In this document: positions 9,038 to 20,800 of the stretch, piece by piece | How positions within the stretch are numbered: position 1 is the first letter of the stretch | How the letters are laid out: the number at the start of each line of letters is the position of its first letter | NCBI RefSeq assembly: GCF_947500835.1 | Contig: NZ_CANMTQ010000001.1 | Coordinates: forward strand, 62,001-126,000 | Source of the DNA: an uncultured Halomonas sp. | GTDB lineage: Bacteria; Pseudomonadota; Gammaproteobacteria; Pseudomonadales; Halomonadaceae | Reading direction: 5' to 3' | DNA: 64,000 bases | Notes under the pieces: generated by a model | What the model was told of the DNA's origin: nothing | What the model saw: only the letters and a program-made list of their open reading frames with translations | Database searches by the model: none | Made by a program: the position numbers and the translations under genes

Positions 9038-9742
9038 ATGCCTGCACCGCCACAAGGCGCTTCCTTTAACCCCTCCCGTCGCCGGTTCCTGCTCGGTGCT
9101 GCAGTGGCGACCCTGGCCCTGGCAGGCAGCCATGGCGAGCTGGCCAATGGCGCCATGGACGTGGAGCAAATGCGCTCGCTAATGCTCGAGCGTCATGGGC
9201 ACGACGGCGTTCTGGTGATAGAGGCCTGGCTTGGATTGCTACGTGATCTGCAAGACCGCAGCACCATCGAGCGACTCACGGGTGTCAATGACTTCTTCAA
9301 TCAGCGGGTACGCTGGGTCGAGGATATTCGCATCTGGGGCAAAGAAGACTTCTGGGCAACACCTCTCGAAACTCTCGTCAAAGGCGCTGGCGATTGCGAA
9401 GATTACGCCATCGCCAAGTATCAGACCCTCAAGACCCTTGGTATTTCCGGGCAATGTCTGCGCATGATCTATGTCAGCGCGCGTATTGGTCGCGGCGACA
9501 TCATTCAGGCGCATATGGTGCTGGGATATTACAAATCCCCTGCTGCGGAGCCTCTGGTGCTGGACAATCTGCTACCCAACATTCTCCCTGCCAACCAACG
9601 CAGCGATCTTATTCCCGTGTTCAGCTTCAATAGCGACGGCCTCTGGACCGGGAGTGCTCCGAGCTCACTGGCCGATCCCACTCAGCGACTGTCCCGCTGG
9701 CGCGATGTGCTTCAGCGCATGACCGTGGAGGGAATCCTATGA
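9038..9742 (+). CDS. lapG: LapG-like periplasmic transglutaminase-type cysteine protease
   Basis: Calcium-dependent bacterial transglutaminase-like cysteine protease (BTLCP) that releases Lap-type adhesins by cutting their N-terminal retention module. The 234-residue protein has the catalytic triad Cys120 in GAGDCEDYAI, His159 in AHMVL and Asp176 in LDNLL. The acidic residues around Cys120 (Asp119, Glu121, Asp122) are where the family binds calcium. The N-terminus has SRRRFLLGAAVATLALAGS (residues 13-31), an apparent twin-arginine export signal. lapD follows 52 bp downstream and the substrate adhesin is encoded convergently beyond it, giving strong context. The ribosome site (GAGG, 13 bases away) is poor, so expression may be low. 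Confidence 0.92.
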   Translation: MPAPPQGASFNPSRRRFLLGAAVATLALAGSHGELANGAMDVEQMRSLMLERHGHDGVLVIEAWLGLLRDLQDRSTIERLTGVNDFFNQRVRWVEDIRIWGKEDFWATPLETLVKGAGDCEDYAIAKYQTLKTLGISGQCLRMIYVSARIGRGDIIQAHMVLGYYKSPAAEPLVLDNLLPNILPANQRSDLIPVFSFNSDGLWTGSAPSSLADPTQRLSRWRDVLQRMTVEGIL

Positions 9743-9794
9743 TCAAAAAAACGCAATCTGACATTCAGCCCCGGCACAACAAGAGAACCCATTG

Positions 9795-11720
9795 ATGTCA
9801 TTGATCAAGCAGTTATGGCTAGCCATCCTTGCGGTAGTGCTGATTTCCCTGAGTGGCAGCCTGTTCATCAGCATGGTGACCAGCACGCAGTATTTCGAGC
9901 AGGAGCTGCGCATCAAGAATGCGGATAATGCCAATGCCCTTGCGCTCTCTCTGAGCCAGCTCGACAAGGACCCGGTCGTTGTAGAATTGCTAGTTACCGC
10001 TCAGTTCGATACCGGTCATTATCGCCGTATCGAGCTTGTCACCCCTGAAGGAGAAACCCTGCTGCGCCGCGTGAATGACGCCTCCATCGCGGACGTACCA
10101 GAATGGTTCGTCAACTGGGTGAATTTTTCCATCCCCTCGGGCCAGGCGGTCATCCAGAACGGTTGGCAGCAATACGCGACCGTCATCGTCGAGAGTCATT
10201 ACGGCTATGCCTATCGTCTGTTGTGGCAAAGCATGATCGATCTGCTTAGCTGGTTTGCCATCGCGGCGCTGATCAGTGCCGCACTGGCCTGGTGGATCGT
10301 GGGCACGATAAAGCGTCCCTTACGTGCAGTAATCGCGCAGGCGCGAGGCATTGGTCAGCACAATTTCAGCGTATGCGAAGAGCAGCCGCGCACTCGGGAA
10401 CTTCGCGAAGTGGTGACTGCCATGAATCAGCTTTCCATGACCATGAGCACTTTGTTCTCCCAGGAAAGCAAGACCCTCGATCATCTTCGTCGACAGCTGC
10501 AGCAGGATGAGATCACTGGCGTCATCAAGCGCGATATTTTTGTCAAACGCATCGATACGTTGTTAAGCGATGACAGCGATGCGGCTACGGGGCATATCGT
10601 GCTTGCGCGCCTGCTCGACCTCACCGAGCTCAACAAACGCCTGGGTTACAAGGCAACCAACCAGTTGCTGGTTCATTTCGCAAACATGCTAGGCAACATA
10701 ACGTCGCATTACGAAAACGGACAGGTGGGACGTCTCAACGGCAGCGATTTTGCCATTCTTCTGCCGGGCTGTGACGATGCTCAAGGTCTTCGGCAACGCC
10801 TGGAAATGGAGTTGCATACGCACCTCGAAGAGGCTCAGATCGATATCCTGCTGCCGATTTCATTAATACAATATGGTCGCGGCGACGATCGACGTGAGCT
10901 GTTCAGCGCCTTGGATGGCGCCCTCGCCGCGGCGGAAACGCGGGGTGGCAACAGCATCGAAGTCGTCAACCGCGATAATCATCTACAGCTCTACAACACT
11001 CACAAAGAGTGGCGTCATGCGCTGATTCAAGCCAAGCGTCTCGATGGAATTCGCCTGGCTCGCAATCCGGTACTCGACCAGCTCAGCAGGCTGATGCATT
11101 ACGAAGCTCCAGCACGCCTGAAACTGGAAGGCGAATGGCAAACAGGCGGTGTCTTTCTACCCTGGCTGTCTCGGGTCGGATTGAGCTGTGATTTCGACCT
11201 GTCCATCGTCGACATCGCTCTCGAAACGATCGTTCAGAAAGGCAAGCCACTGAGCATCAGCCTATCCCGGGACGCATTGTTCGACAGCCGTTTCATTGCG
11301 GTACTGCGTCAATATCTGAAGAGCCGCCCGGAGGCAAGCAGACAACTGTGGATCGAAATACCGGAGTCCATCGCTGTCAGACATATGGATATCTTGCGTC
11401 CGCTGGCAGTCGAACTGCGCTCATTCGGCTGCAAGATAGGACTGGAGCGTGCCGGTCCTGAATTCGCCAAACTGCCGGAGCTTCAGAGTCTTGGACTGTC
11501 CTATATAAAGATCGACACCTGGTTGGTGCGGGATATTCATCTACAGCAACATACCCATCCTTTCTTGAACGGCATCGTGACGCTTTGCCACTCCATCGGC
11601 ATAGAGGTCATTGGCCAAGGGGTTACCTGTGACCCAGAGCGAGATTGCCTATTCAGTCTGGGCTTTGATGGCGTGACCGGCCCGGGGGTTCGACACCACC
11701 TGGACCTGGTAAGAGACTAG
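9795..11720 (+). CDS. lapD: LapD-like inner-membrane c-di-GMP receptor
   Basis: Inside-out signalling receptor that binds c-di-GMP with a degenerate EAL domain and then sequesters LapG in the periplasm. The 641-residue protein has a membrane helix at about 5-27, a periplasmic LapD/MoxY-type domain (30-145), a second helix (150-171), a HAMP segment (172-225), a GGDEF-like domain with NGSDF (315-319) instead of GGDEF, and an EAL-like domain with EAP near 430 and AGPEF where active enzymes have DDFG. Both enzyme domains therefore look inactive, as expected for a receptor. ATG at 9795 is preferred over the adjacent TTG at 9792; AAGAGA lies upstream. Confidence 0.92.
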   Translation: MSLIKQLWLAILAVVLISLSGSLFISMVTSTQYFEQELRIKNADNANALALSLSQLDKDPVVVELLVTAQFDTGHYRRIELVTPEGETLLRRVNDASIADVPEWFVNWVNFSIPSGQAVIQNGWQQYATVIVESHYGYAYRLLWQSMIDLLSWFAIAALISAALAWWIVGTIKRPLRAVIAQARGIGQHNFSVCEEQPRTRELREVVTAMNQLSMTMSTLFSQESKTLDHLRRQLQQDEITGVIKRDIFVKRIDTLLSDDSDAATGHIVLARLLDLTELNKRLGYKATNQLLVHFANMLGNITSHYENGQVGRLNGSDFAILLPGCDDAQGLRQRLEMELHTHLEEAQIDILLPISLIQYGRGDDRRELFSALDGALAAAETRGGNSIEVVNRDNHLQLYNTHKEWRHALIQAKRLDGIRLARNPVLDQLSRLMHYEAPARLKLEGEWQTGGVFLPWLSRVGLSCDFDLSIVDIALETIVQKGKPLSISLSRDALFDSRFIAVLRQYLKSRPEASRQLWIEIPESIAVRHMDILRPLAVELRSFGCKIGLERAGPEFAKLPELQSLGLSYIKIDTWLVRDIHLQQHTHPFLNGIVTLCHSIGIEVIGQGVTCDPERDCLFSLGFDGVTGPGVRHHLDLVRD

Positions 11721-11786
11721 AACGGAACTCTCAATAGACGAGACAATATTCGGAAAAACAGGCAGGAAAAAGACCCCGAAAAAACA

Positions 11787-11807
11787 TCGCCCGGCATTGC
11801 CGGGCGA
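11787..11807. terminator. Bidirectional Rho-independent terminator between lapD and the adhesin gene
   Basis: Perfect 9-bp stem TCGCCCGGC / GCCGGGCGA with an ATT loop. On minus it is followed by TGTTTTTTC, a strong U-tract for the end of the adhesin operon. On plus the U-tract (TACTTTTAC) is weaker but could end lapD. Confidence 0.9.
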
Positions 11808-11843
11808 TACTTTTACTGCCTGAGTGTTGCTGTCTGCACTCGT

Positions 11844-14800
11844 TTACTGATCGATAGTCAACTGCTGATTGTCGATCAGAGACTTGATGAAGTCCGAAGA
11901 ACTTTGATTCGCCATGCTGACCCCTTCGAGAAGGATTGTCTGATCGGCGCCAGCGCCATTGTCGCTTAGCTGACCATTCGAACTGACGAAAAGCACCGTG
12001 TTTCCGCCCTCCTCCTTGGCAGCAATATAATTGTCGATCGTGTCGTCGCTTTCATCCTGCAGGAGCTCCGCCAACGCCAGACGATCGCCCTCACCTTCAC
12101 CATCAATTTGATAACCATTGATCGCATCGAGCGTGAAGTCCTTGACCACATCTCGCGCCGGCTTGCCGGCGGTGGCCTGATCGCCAAGTGTCCAGACAAA
12201 GACATCGGCACCAATTCCGCCATAGAGGGTGTCACTACCAGCACCGCCCAGGAGCGTATCGTTACCGCCGCCCCCTACCAGAATGTCGTCTCCGCCCTCC
12301 CCCTCGAGCCGATCATTGCCGCTCTTGGCCCGCCCTCCACCGATCAGGCTCTCGACATTATCGCGAACATAGGATGACACCTGCTCATCACCTGGAGCTT
12401 CTCCGCCATTGACGGACCAGCGCAGATATTCACTCAACCCTTGATAGCCCAGACCGTCATGATTGCCTGGGGTAAACACGTCACCGGTATTGCCATTGGT
12501 CCAGGCCAACTGATCCGTATCGAGCGTATCGCCAAAGAGGATATCGTTACCGGCACCGCCAATCACAACGTCATCGCCAAGCTCGGCCAGCTCCTCGAAT
12601 TGCGAGCTGCCTTCCAGAGCGGCTTGCAGATCGTCGGCGTTATTGACGATATCTACCTGACCGACTGGAGCTGACAAAGAAGACCGACCGCTGGAAAGGG
12701 TTCGTTCGCCAATGACGCTCGAATTATCGAAAAACTGCAGGTACTTCTCGGAGATATTGGCGCCGATACCGACGGCATTGACCTGACTGATAGTACTCAG
12801 CGCTTCGAAAGCTTCAATCGAAGATTGCAGGACTGGGAAACTTGTAGCGTTACCTGGCCCGACAACCCTCCCGGCTGAATCAAAGTAATAAGTAGGGTCG
12901 CCATCCGTCAGGAAATAGGCAAGGTTCTGAAAATCGCCTTGCTGTGAAGCTCCTTTCGTATTTTGATCATTGAACCAGCTCACGGCTTGCCCAAATGCCG
13001 CCTGGTAGTTGGTCCCTCCGTTCGCGGATAGCTTGTCGATGGCCTTTTCCAGCCGATCGATATTGGTGCTATCAACGCCTTGAATGCTGATCTCGGTTTT
13101 TCCACGACTGGAGAAGGCGACTAGCTGAACATTGATCGCACCTTCGTGCGCTTCGAGCTGCCCCGCCAGGTTCTGCAATGCTTGCTTGGTCAATGCCATC
13201 CGACTCAAACCCGCGGTTCCGGAGGCTTGTTGCATGCTTCCCGAGACATCCACGATCAGCGAAATATTGTAGTTCTTGGCCGGATCGATCAGCGTGATCT
13301 TGCCGCCCTTGTCACCGATATGAACATCGTCGCCGCTGCCCAGCCTCACATTGTTGTTGGCATTGTTGCCCACGGAAAGAGTCCCAGGCTCCGCTACCTG
13401 ATAGTCGGCGCCGGTGAGGACACTGAAAGCATTACCCCAGCCATCTTGCCCTGCGACACTTGCCTCGACCTGGCCCGGCTCCAGCCGAGCGAGATCACTG
13501 GCAGGAATCTCGATGCTCCAGGTCAGCGCATCCGTTACCTTCGTGGCGTAATCGATGCCGCCGATCCTGACGATCACGTCATCACCGGCTTGAGCATCGC
13601 CACCGACGCCACCTTTAATTGTGATTGGTTGACGGGCTTCGCTGTTGCTCAGCAGGTTATCGTCACCGAATAAGGGCGTGGTAATGAAGATGCTGGCTTC
13701 AGGCGGCTCGATGCTATCTGCCGGGGGCTGATAATTGATCAGCGAGGCCGTGGAATCGAGGCTCAGGGTCGCGCTGGCACTGCCCCCTTGATCATCGGTG
13801 ATCGCGTAGTCGAATGTATCCTCGACACGAATATCGGTGACGAAGTAGTCACCGCCGTCATTGCTCGAGTCCATATTCGTGTAGGGCAAGCTCTCGAAGG
13901 CCAAATACTGGAAATCGGCAGCGACATTTTCGATCCTGACGCGACCCGCATCGTTGCTATCCGAGTCGTAGCTGACGGTACTTGCATCAATTGCTCCGGA
14001 TGCGACCAGCTGCCCCCCGGCGTCATAGGCATACCATTTACCCGTTTCGCCGCCCTGCTCGTTGTTGAACAATTCTGAGACGCCAAAGGAAGCACTGCCT
14101 ACCGGACTTCCCAGATCCGCAATCAAAACTTCCCCGTTGTCGTTGATCTGGTTCGGCGCGCTACGTTCGTTGCTGCCGATAACGCCGACCCCATTCTCTG
14201 TGGAGGACACCCGCAGTTGAGCATCATCGTCGAGCAGGAAGTTTTCCAGCAGGTTCAGATCACTTCGGCCGAGGTACTCGTCGCCGGTCTCGAACCCGTA
14301 GAGCACTGGCGCTTCAAGATTCGAGGCGTAGGTGTAGCCCCCTTGCGAATCGACGTCCAGAATGCCATACCGACCGACGACGTTCGTACTTCCGCTCTCT
14401 GCAATATCGATACCGTCGATCCGAGTGACACGCAGGGCATTTCCATCCGGGTCGCTGTCATTGGTCAGAATCCCCTCGGATTCACTGACCGCCAGAACGC
14501 CGCCGAAGGCAACACTATTGTCATCGTCAACGGCAATTGGGGCGTCGTTGACCGGCGTGACGTCCAATTTGAGTGTGGCGGTATCCTTCAACTTGCCATC
14601 GGTGACGGTATAACTGATCAAGGGTACCTGACCGTTCCAGCCTTCATTTGGCGTAAACGTGTAGTTGCCATCACTGCCAATCGTCAAAGAACCGACGCCA
14701 TTGAGCTTGGCAATATCGCCGGCCGCATAGCGCGTTCCCGCCACGTTGAAGCTGCTGACCGTTAGAACGTCACCTTCGATATCGCTATCGTTGGCGAGCA

Positions 14801-17800
14801 CGTTACCGCTGATAAGCGCATCTTCGATTCCGGTGCCAGTATCGTTCTGGGCAACAGGGGCATCGTTGACCGCCGTGATACTCAGTTTGAGCGCTGCGCT
14901 GTTCGTCAACTCACCATCGGTAACGGTATAAGTAGCGATAGGCACTTTGCCGTACCAGTTTGGGAGCGGTGTAAAACTGTAGCTACCGTCACTTCTGACA
15001 ATTAGTGAACCGATACCACTGAGCCTGGCGGTTTCGCCTGCTTGATATGAGGTTTCACCCACCGTGAATCCGCTGACCCTTAATGTGGCACTGTCGATAT
15101 CGCTATCGTTGGTCAGCACGTTGCCCGTGAGCGGATTATCTTCAAAGCCCTGGGATGCATCATCGACGGCGTTTGGCGCGTCGTTGACTGGCGTAATCGT
15201 CAAATCAAGGGTTGCCGTATCGGTCAATTCGCCATCAGTGACGGTGTAGTTGATTGGCGGAACCTTTCCGTTCCAATCTTCATTAGGGATGAAGGTGTAG
15301 TTGCCATTACTGTCGAGGCGAAGTGCACCGACGCCATCGATGTTGACGATTTCGCCGGCTTGATAAAGAACGCTACCGACCGTGAAATCGCTGACACTCA
15401 GCGTGGCGCTATCAATATCGCTATCGTTGGTCAGCACATTGCCCGTCAGCGCGGTATCTTCATCCCCCGTGGCACTATCGTCTTCGGCGACTGGGGGGTC
15501 GTTGACCGGAACGACCGTCACATCGAGAGTGGCGGTACCTGTCAGTTCGCCGTCGGTAACGGTGTAGCTGATCGCGGGCACCTGACCGTTCCAGTTTTCG
15601 ACCGGTGTGAAGATGTAGCTGCCATCGGTTTGGATGGTTAGCGAACCAATACCGTTAAGTTCGGCAATCTCATCGGGTTGATAGGTAGCACCCCCGACGG
15701 TGAATCCATTGACCGTGAGACTGTTATCGACATCGCTGTCGTTATCGAGAACGTTGCCAGTGATAACGGTGTCTTCGTCGCCAATCGCCACATCGTCTTC
15801 AACGACAGGGGCATCATTGACCGCCGTCACGGCCAGTTGTAGCTGGGCGGTAGCCGTGAGCTCTTCATCGGTAACGGTATAGCTGACTACGGGCACCTGG
15901 CCGTTCCAGTTCTCGACCGGGGTGAAGGTGTAGCTGCCGTCAGTTTGGATAACCAGTGAACCGATATTTTCTAGCTCAGCGGTTTCGCCAGCTTGATACG
16001 TGACATCACCGACCGTGAATTCAGTGACGGTAAGCGAGTCGCCATCGACATCGCTGTCGTTGGTAAGAACGTTACCGTTTAGCGGCGCGTCTTCATCACC
16101 AACGGCGCTATCGCCTTCCGCAACTGGCGAGTCGTTCACCGGTGTCACGGTCAGATTTAGCTCAGCGGTATCGGTCAACTCCCCATCGGTGATGGTGTAG
16201 CTGATCGTTGGTACCTGACCATTCCAGTTTTCAACCGGTGTGAAGGTGTAGCTGCCACCACTGCCAAGAGTTAGCGAACCAATGCCGTCCAATTCTGCAG
16301 TTTCACCGGCCTGATAGATTGTGCCCTCGACGACAAAGCTACTGACACTGAGCACATCACCTTCTATGTCGCTGTCGTTTGCGAGAACGTTGCCAGTGAT
16401 CGAGGCGTCTTCATCGCCGATGGCGGCATCGTCCTGAGCAACCGGTGCGTCATTGACGGCTGTCACGGTCAACTGTAGCTCGGCTGTATCAATGAGCACG
16501 CCATCGGTAACGGTATAGCTGACCGTTGGAACCTGGCCATTCCAGTTTTCATTCGGGGTAAAGGTGTAGCGGCCGTCGCTGGCAATGATCAACGAGCCGA
16601 TGCCTTCTAGCTCTGCAGTCTCGCCGGCCTGATAAGTCGTATTATCAATTGTGAAATCCGTGACCGTGAGCGAATCGCCATCAACATCGCTATCGTTGGT
16701 AAGAACGTTACCAGTGATCACCGCGTCTTCATCGCTAGTGGCGATGTCATCTTGGGCGACCGGCGCGTCATTGACCGCAGTCACTTCTAGATTTAGCTCG
16801 GCGGTATCGGTCAGTTCACCATCAGTGATGGTGTAGCTGATCGTCGGAACTTGGCCATTCCAGTTTTCGACCGGCGTGAAGGTGTAGCTGCCGTCAGTTT
16901 GGATAACCAGTGAACCGATATTTTCTAGCTCAGCGGTTTCGCCAGCTTGATACGTGACATCACCGACCGTGAATTCAGTGACGGTAAGCGAGTCGCCATC
17001 AATGTCGCCGTCGTTTGCGAGAACGTTACCGCTAACAACAGTGTCTTCATCGCCGGTAGCAGTATCGTCCTGAGCAATCGGAGCATCGTTGACCGCTGTC
17101 ACGGTCAGCTGTAGCTCAGCGGTATCGGTCAAATTTCCATCGGTGACGGTGTAGCTGACTGTCGGCACCTGGCCGTTCCAGTTTTCAACGGGCGTGAATA
17201 TGTAGCTGCCATTGGTTTGGATGGTTAGCGAACCGATGCCTTCAAGCTCAGCAGTCTCGCCAACTGCATAGTCAATGCCGCCGACAGTAAAACCGCTGAC
17301 GGTGAGCGAATCGCCATCGACGTCGCTGTCGTTACCCAATACATTGCCGTTTAGCGGCGCGTCTTCGTCACCGGTAGCGCTATCCGATTCAGCAACAGGT
17401 GCATCATTGACTGCGGTCACTTCTAAATTTAGCTCAGCGGTATCAGCGAGCTCTCCATCGGTAACGGTATAGCTGATCACCGGTACCTGACCGTTCCAAT
17501 TCTCGACGGGCGTAAAGGTATAACTACCGTCGCTGGCAATCACTAGCGAGCCAATGCCCTCAAGCTCGGCGGTATCGCCCGCCTGGTAAATATCATTACC
17601 GATAGTAAATTCAGTGACGGTAAACGAATCGCCATCAACGTCGCTGTCATTAGCCAACACATTGCCGTTTAGCGGAGCATCTTCATCGCCGGTTGCAGTG
17701 TCGTCTTGGGCAACCGGTGCGTCATTGACCGGTGTCACTTCCAGATTTAGCTCAGCGGTATCGGTCAGTTCACCATCTGTGACTATGTAGCTGACTGTCG

Positions 17801-20800
17801 GAACTTGCCCATTCCAATTTTCGATCGGGGTGAAGGTGTAGCTGCCGTCGCTTTCAATGACCAGCGAGCCAATGCCCTTAAGCTCGGCAGTTTGGCCAGT
17901 CTGATAGGTATTTCCGTTAACGATGAATTCGCTGACCGTCAGAGAGTCGCCATCGACGTCACTATCATTGTCGAGGACATTGCCAGTAATCACCGTGTCT
18001 TCGCCGCCGGTAACGGTGTCGTCCCGGGCGGTTGGCGCATCATTTACTGCCGACACAGTCAGACTCAGCTCGGCGGTATCGGTCAGCTCCCCATCGGTAA
18101 CGGTGTAGCTGACCGTTGGAACCTGGCCATTCCAGTTTTCATTCGGGGTAAAGGTGTAGCGGCCGTCGCTGGCAATGATCAACGAGCCGATGCCTTCTAG
18201 CTCTGCAGTGTCGCCGGCCTGATAAGTCGTATCATCAATTGTGAAATCCGTGACCGTGAGCGAATCGCCATCGACATCACTGTCGTTGGTAAGAACGTTA
18301 CCGCTTAGCGGCGCGTCTTCATCGCCGGTGACGCTATCGCCTTCCGCAACTGGCGCGTCATTAACTGCACTAATCACCAATTCGAGAGTCGCGGTATCGG
18401 TCAGCTCTCCATCGGTGACGATGTAGCTGATCGTCGGAACCTGACCGTTCCAGTTTTCAACGGGCGTAAAGGTGTAGCTACCGTCGGTTTGAATAGTCAG
18501 TGAACCAATGCCTTCCAACTCGGCAATCTCGCCAGCTGCGTATTCCACACTATTGATGCTGAAACCGCTTACGGTGAGCGGGTCGTTGTCGACGTCGCTG
18601 TCGTTAGCCAACACGTTGCCGACCAGCGGCGCATCTTCGTCACCGATAGCGCTATCATCCTGAGCGACCGGCGCGTCATTGACCGCAGTCACTTCTAGAT
18701 TTAGCTCGGCGGTATCGGTCAACTCGCCATCGGTGACGGTGTAGCTGACTATCGGAACCTGGCCGTTCCAATTCTCAACCGGCATGAAGGTATAGCTGCC
18801 GTCGCTTTCAATGACTAGTGAGCCGATGCCCTCAAACTCAGCTGTGTCACCCGCCTGGAAAGCAATACCGCCCACAGTGAAATCACTGACAGTTAAGGCA
18901 TCACCATCAACGTCGCGATCGTTGGTCAATACGTTACCGATCAGCAGTGTATCTTCGTCACTGGTAGCGCTATCCGATTCAGCAACAGGTGCATCATTGA
19001 CCGCCGATACGGTCAAATTCAGTTCGGCGGTATCAGTCAGCTCACCATCGGTAACGGTGTAGCTGACTGTCGGCACCTGGCCGTTCCAGTTCTCGACCGG
19101 GGTGAAGGTGTAGCTGCCGTCGCTCGCGACCACCAGCGTGCCGATGCCTTCTAGCTCTGCAGTCTCGCCGGCCTGATAGGTCGTATCAACAATTGTGAAA
19201 TCACTAACGGTTAGCGAATCGTCATCAACGTCGCTGTCGTTGGTGAGAACGTTACCAGTGATAACGGTGTCTTCGTCACTGGTGGCGCTGTCGCCTTCCG
19301 CAACTGGTGAGTCGTTGACTGCTGCCACAGTCAGCTGCAGCTCGGCGGTATCGGTCAGTTCACTATCGGTGACGGTGTAGCTGACCGTTGGAACTTGGCC
19401 ATTCCAGTTATCGACCGGGGTGAAGGTGTAGCGGCCGTCGCTGGCAATGATCAACGAGCCGATGCCTTCTAGCTCTGCAGTCTCGCCGGCCTGATAAGTC
19501 GTATTATCAACTGTGAAATCCTTGACAGTAAGCGAGTCGCCATCGACATCGCTGTCGTTGGTAAGAACGTTACCGCTTAGCGGCGCGTCTTCATCGCCGG
19601 TGACGCTATCGCCTTCCGCAACTGGCGCGTCATTAACTGCATTAATCACTAATTCGAGAGTCGCGGTATCGGTCAGCTCCCCATCGGTAACGGTATAGCT
19701 GACTACGGGCACCTGGCCGTTCCAGTTCTCGACCGGGGTGAAGGTGTAGCTGCCGTCAGTTTGGATAACCAGTGAACCGATATTTTCTAGCTCAGCGGTT
19801 TGGCCCGCCTGATAAGTGTCATCACCAATCGTAAATTCGGTCACGGTGAGCGAATCACCATCGACGTCGCTGTCGTTAGTCAACACGTTGCCGGCCAGCG
19901 GCGCGTCTTCATCACCAACGGCGCCATCGTCTTGCGCAACTGGCGAGTCGTTCACCGGTGTCACGGTCAGGTTTAGCTCAGCGGTATCGGTCAGCCGTCC
20001 ATCAGTAATGGTGTAGCTGACTGGTGGAACTTGGCCATTCCAATTCTCGACGGGCGTAAAGGTGTAGCTGCCGTCGCTTTCAATGACCAGCGAGCCAATG
20101 CCCTCAAGCTCGGCAGTTTGGCCAGTCTGATAGGTATTCCCGTTAACGGTGAATTCGTTGACGGTAAGCGAGTCACCATCAACGTCGCTGTCGTTATTGA
20201 GGACATTGCCGGTGAGCGTGATGTCTTCATCATCTGTAGCAGTGTCGTCCTGGGCAACTGGTGCGTCGTTGGCTGCTGTCACAGTCAGACTCAACTCGGC
20301 AGTGTCTGTCAGTTCGCCATCGGTAATGGTGTAGCTGACCGTTGGAACCTGACCGTTCCAGTTCTCGACTAGCGTAAAGATGTAGCTGCCGTCGCTTTCA
20401 ATGACTAGTGAGCCGATGCCCTCAAACTCAGCTGTGTCACCCGCCTGAAAAGCAATACCGCCCACAGTGAAATCACTGACAGTTAAGACATCACCATCAA
20501 CGTCGCGATCGTTGGTCAATACGTTACCGATCAGCGGTGTATCTTCGTCACTGGTAGCGCTATCCGATTCAGCAACAGGTACATCATTGACCGCCGATAC
20601 GGTCAAATTCAGTTCGGCGGTATCAGTCAGCTCACCATCGGTAACGGTGTAGCTGACTGTCGGCACCTGGCCGTTCCAGTTATCGACCGGCGTGAAGGTG
20701 TAGCTGCCGTCGCTTTCAATGACCAGCGAGCCAATGCCCTCAAGCTCGGCAGTTTGGCCAGTCTGATAGGTATTTCCGTTAGCGGTGAATTCGCTGACCG

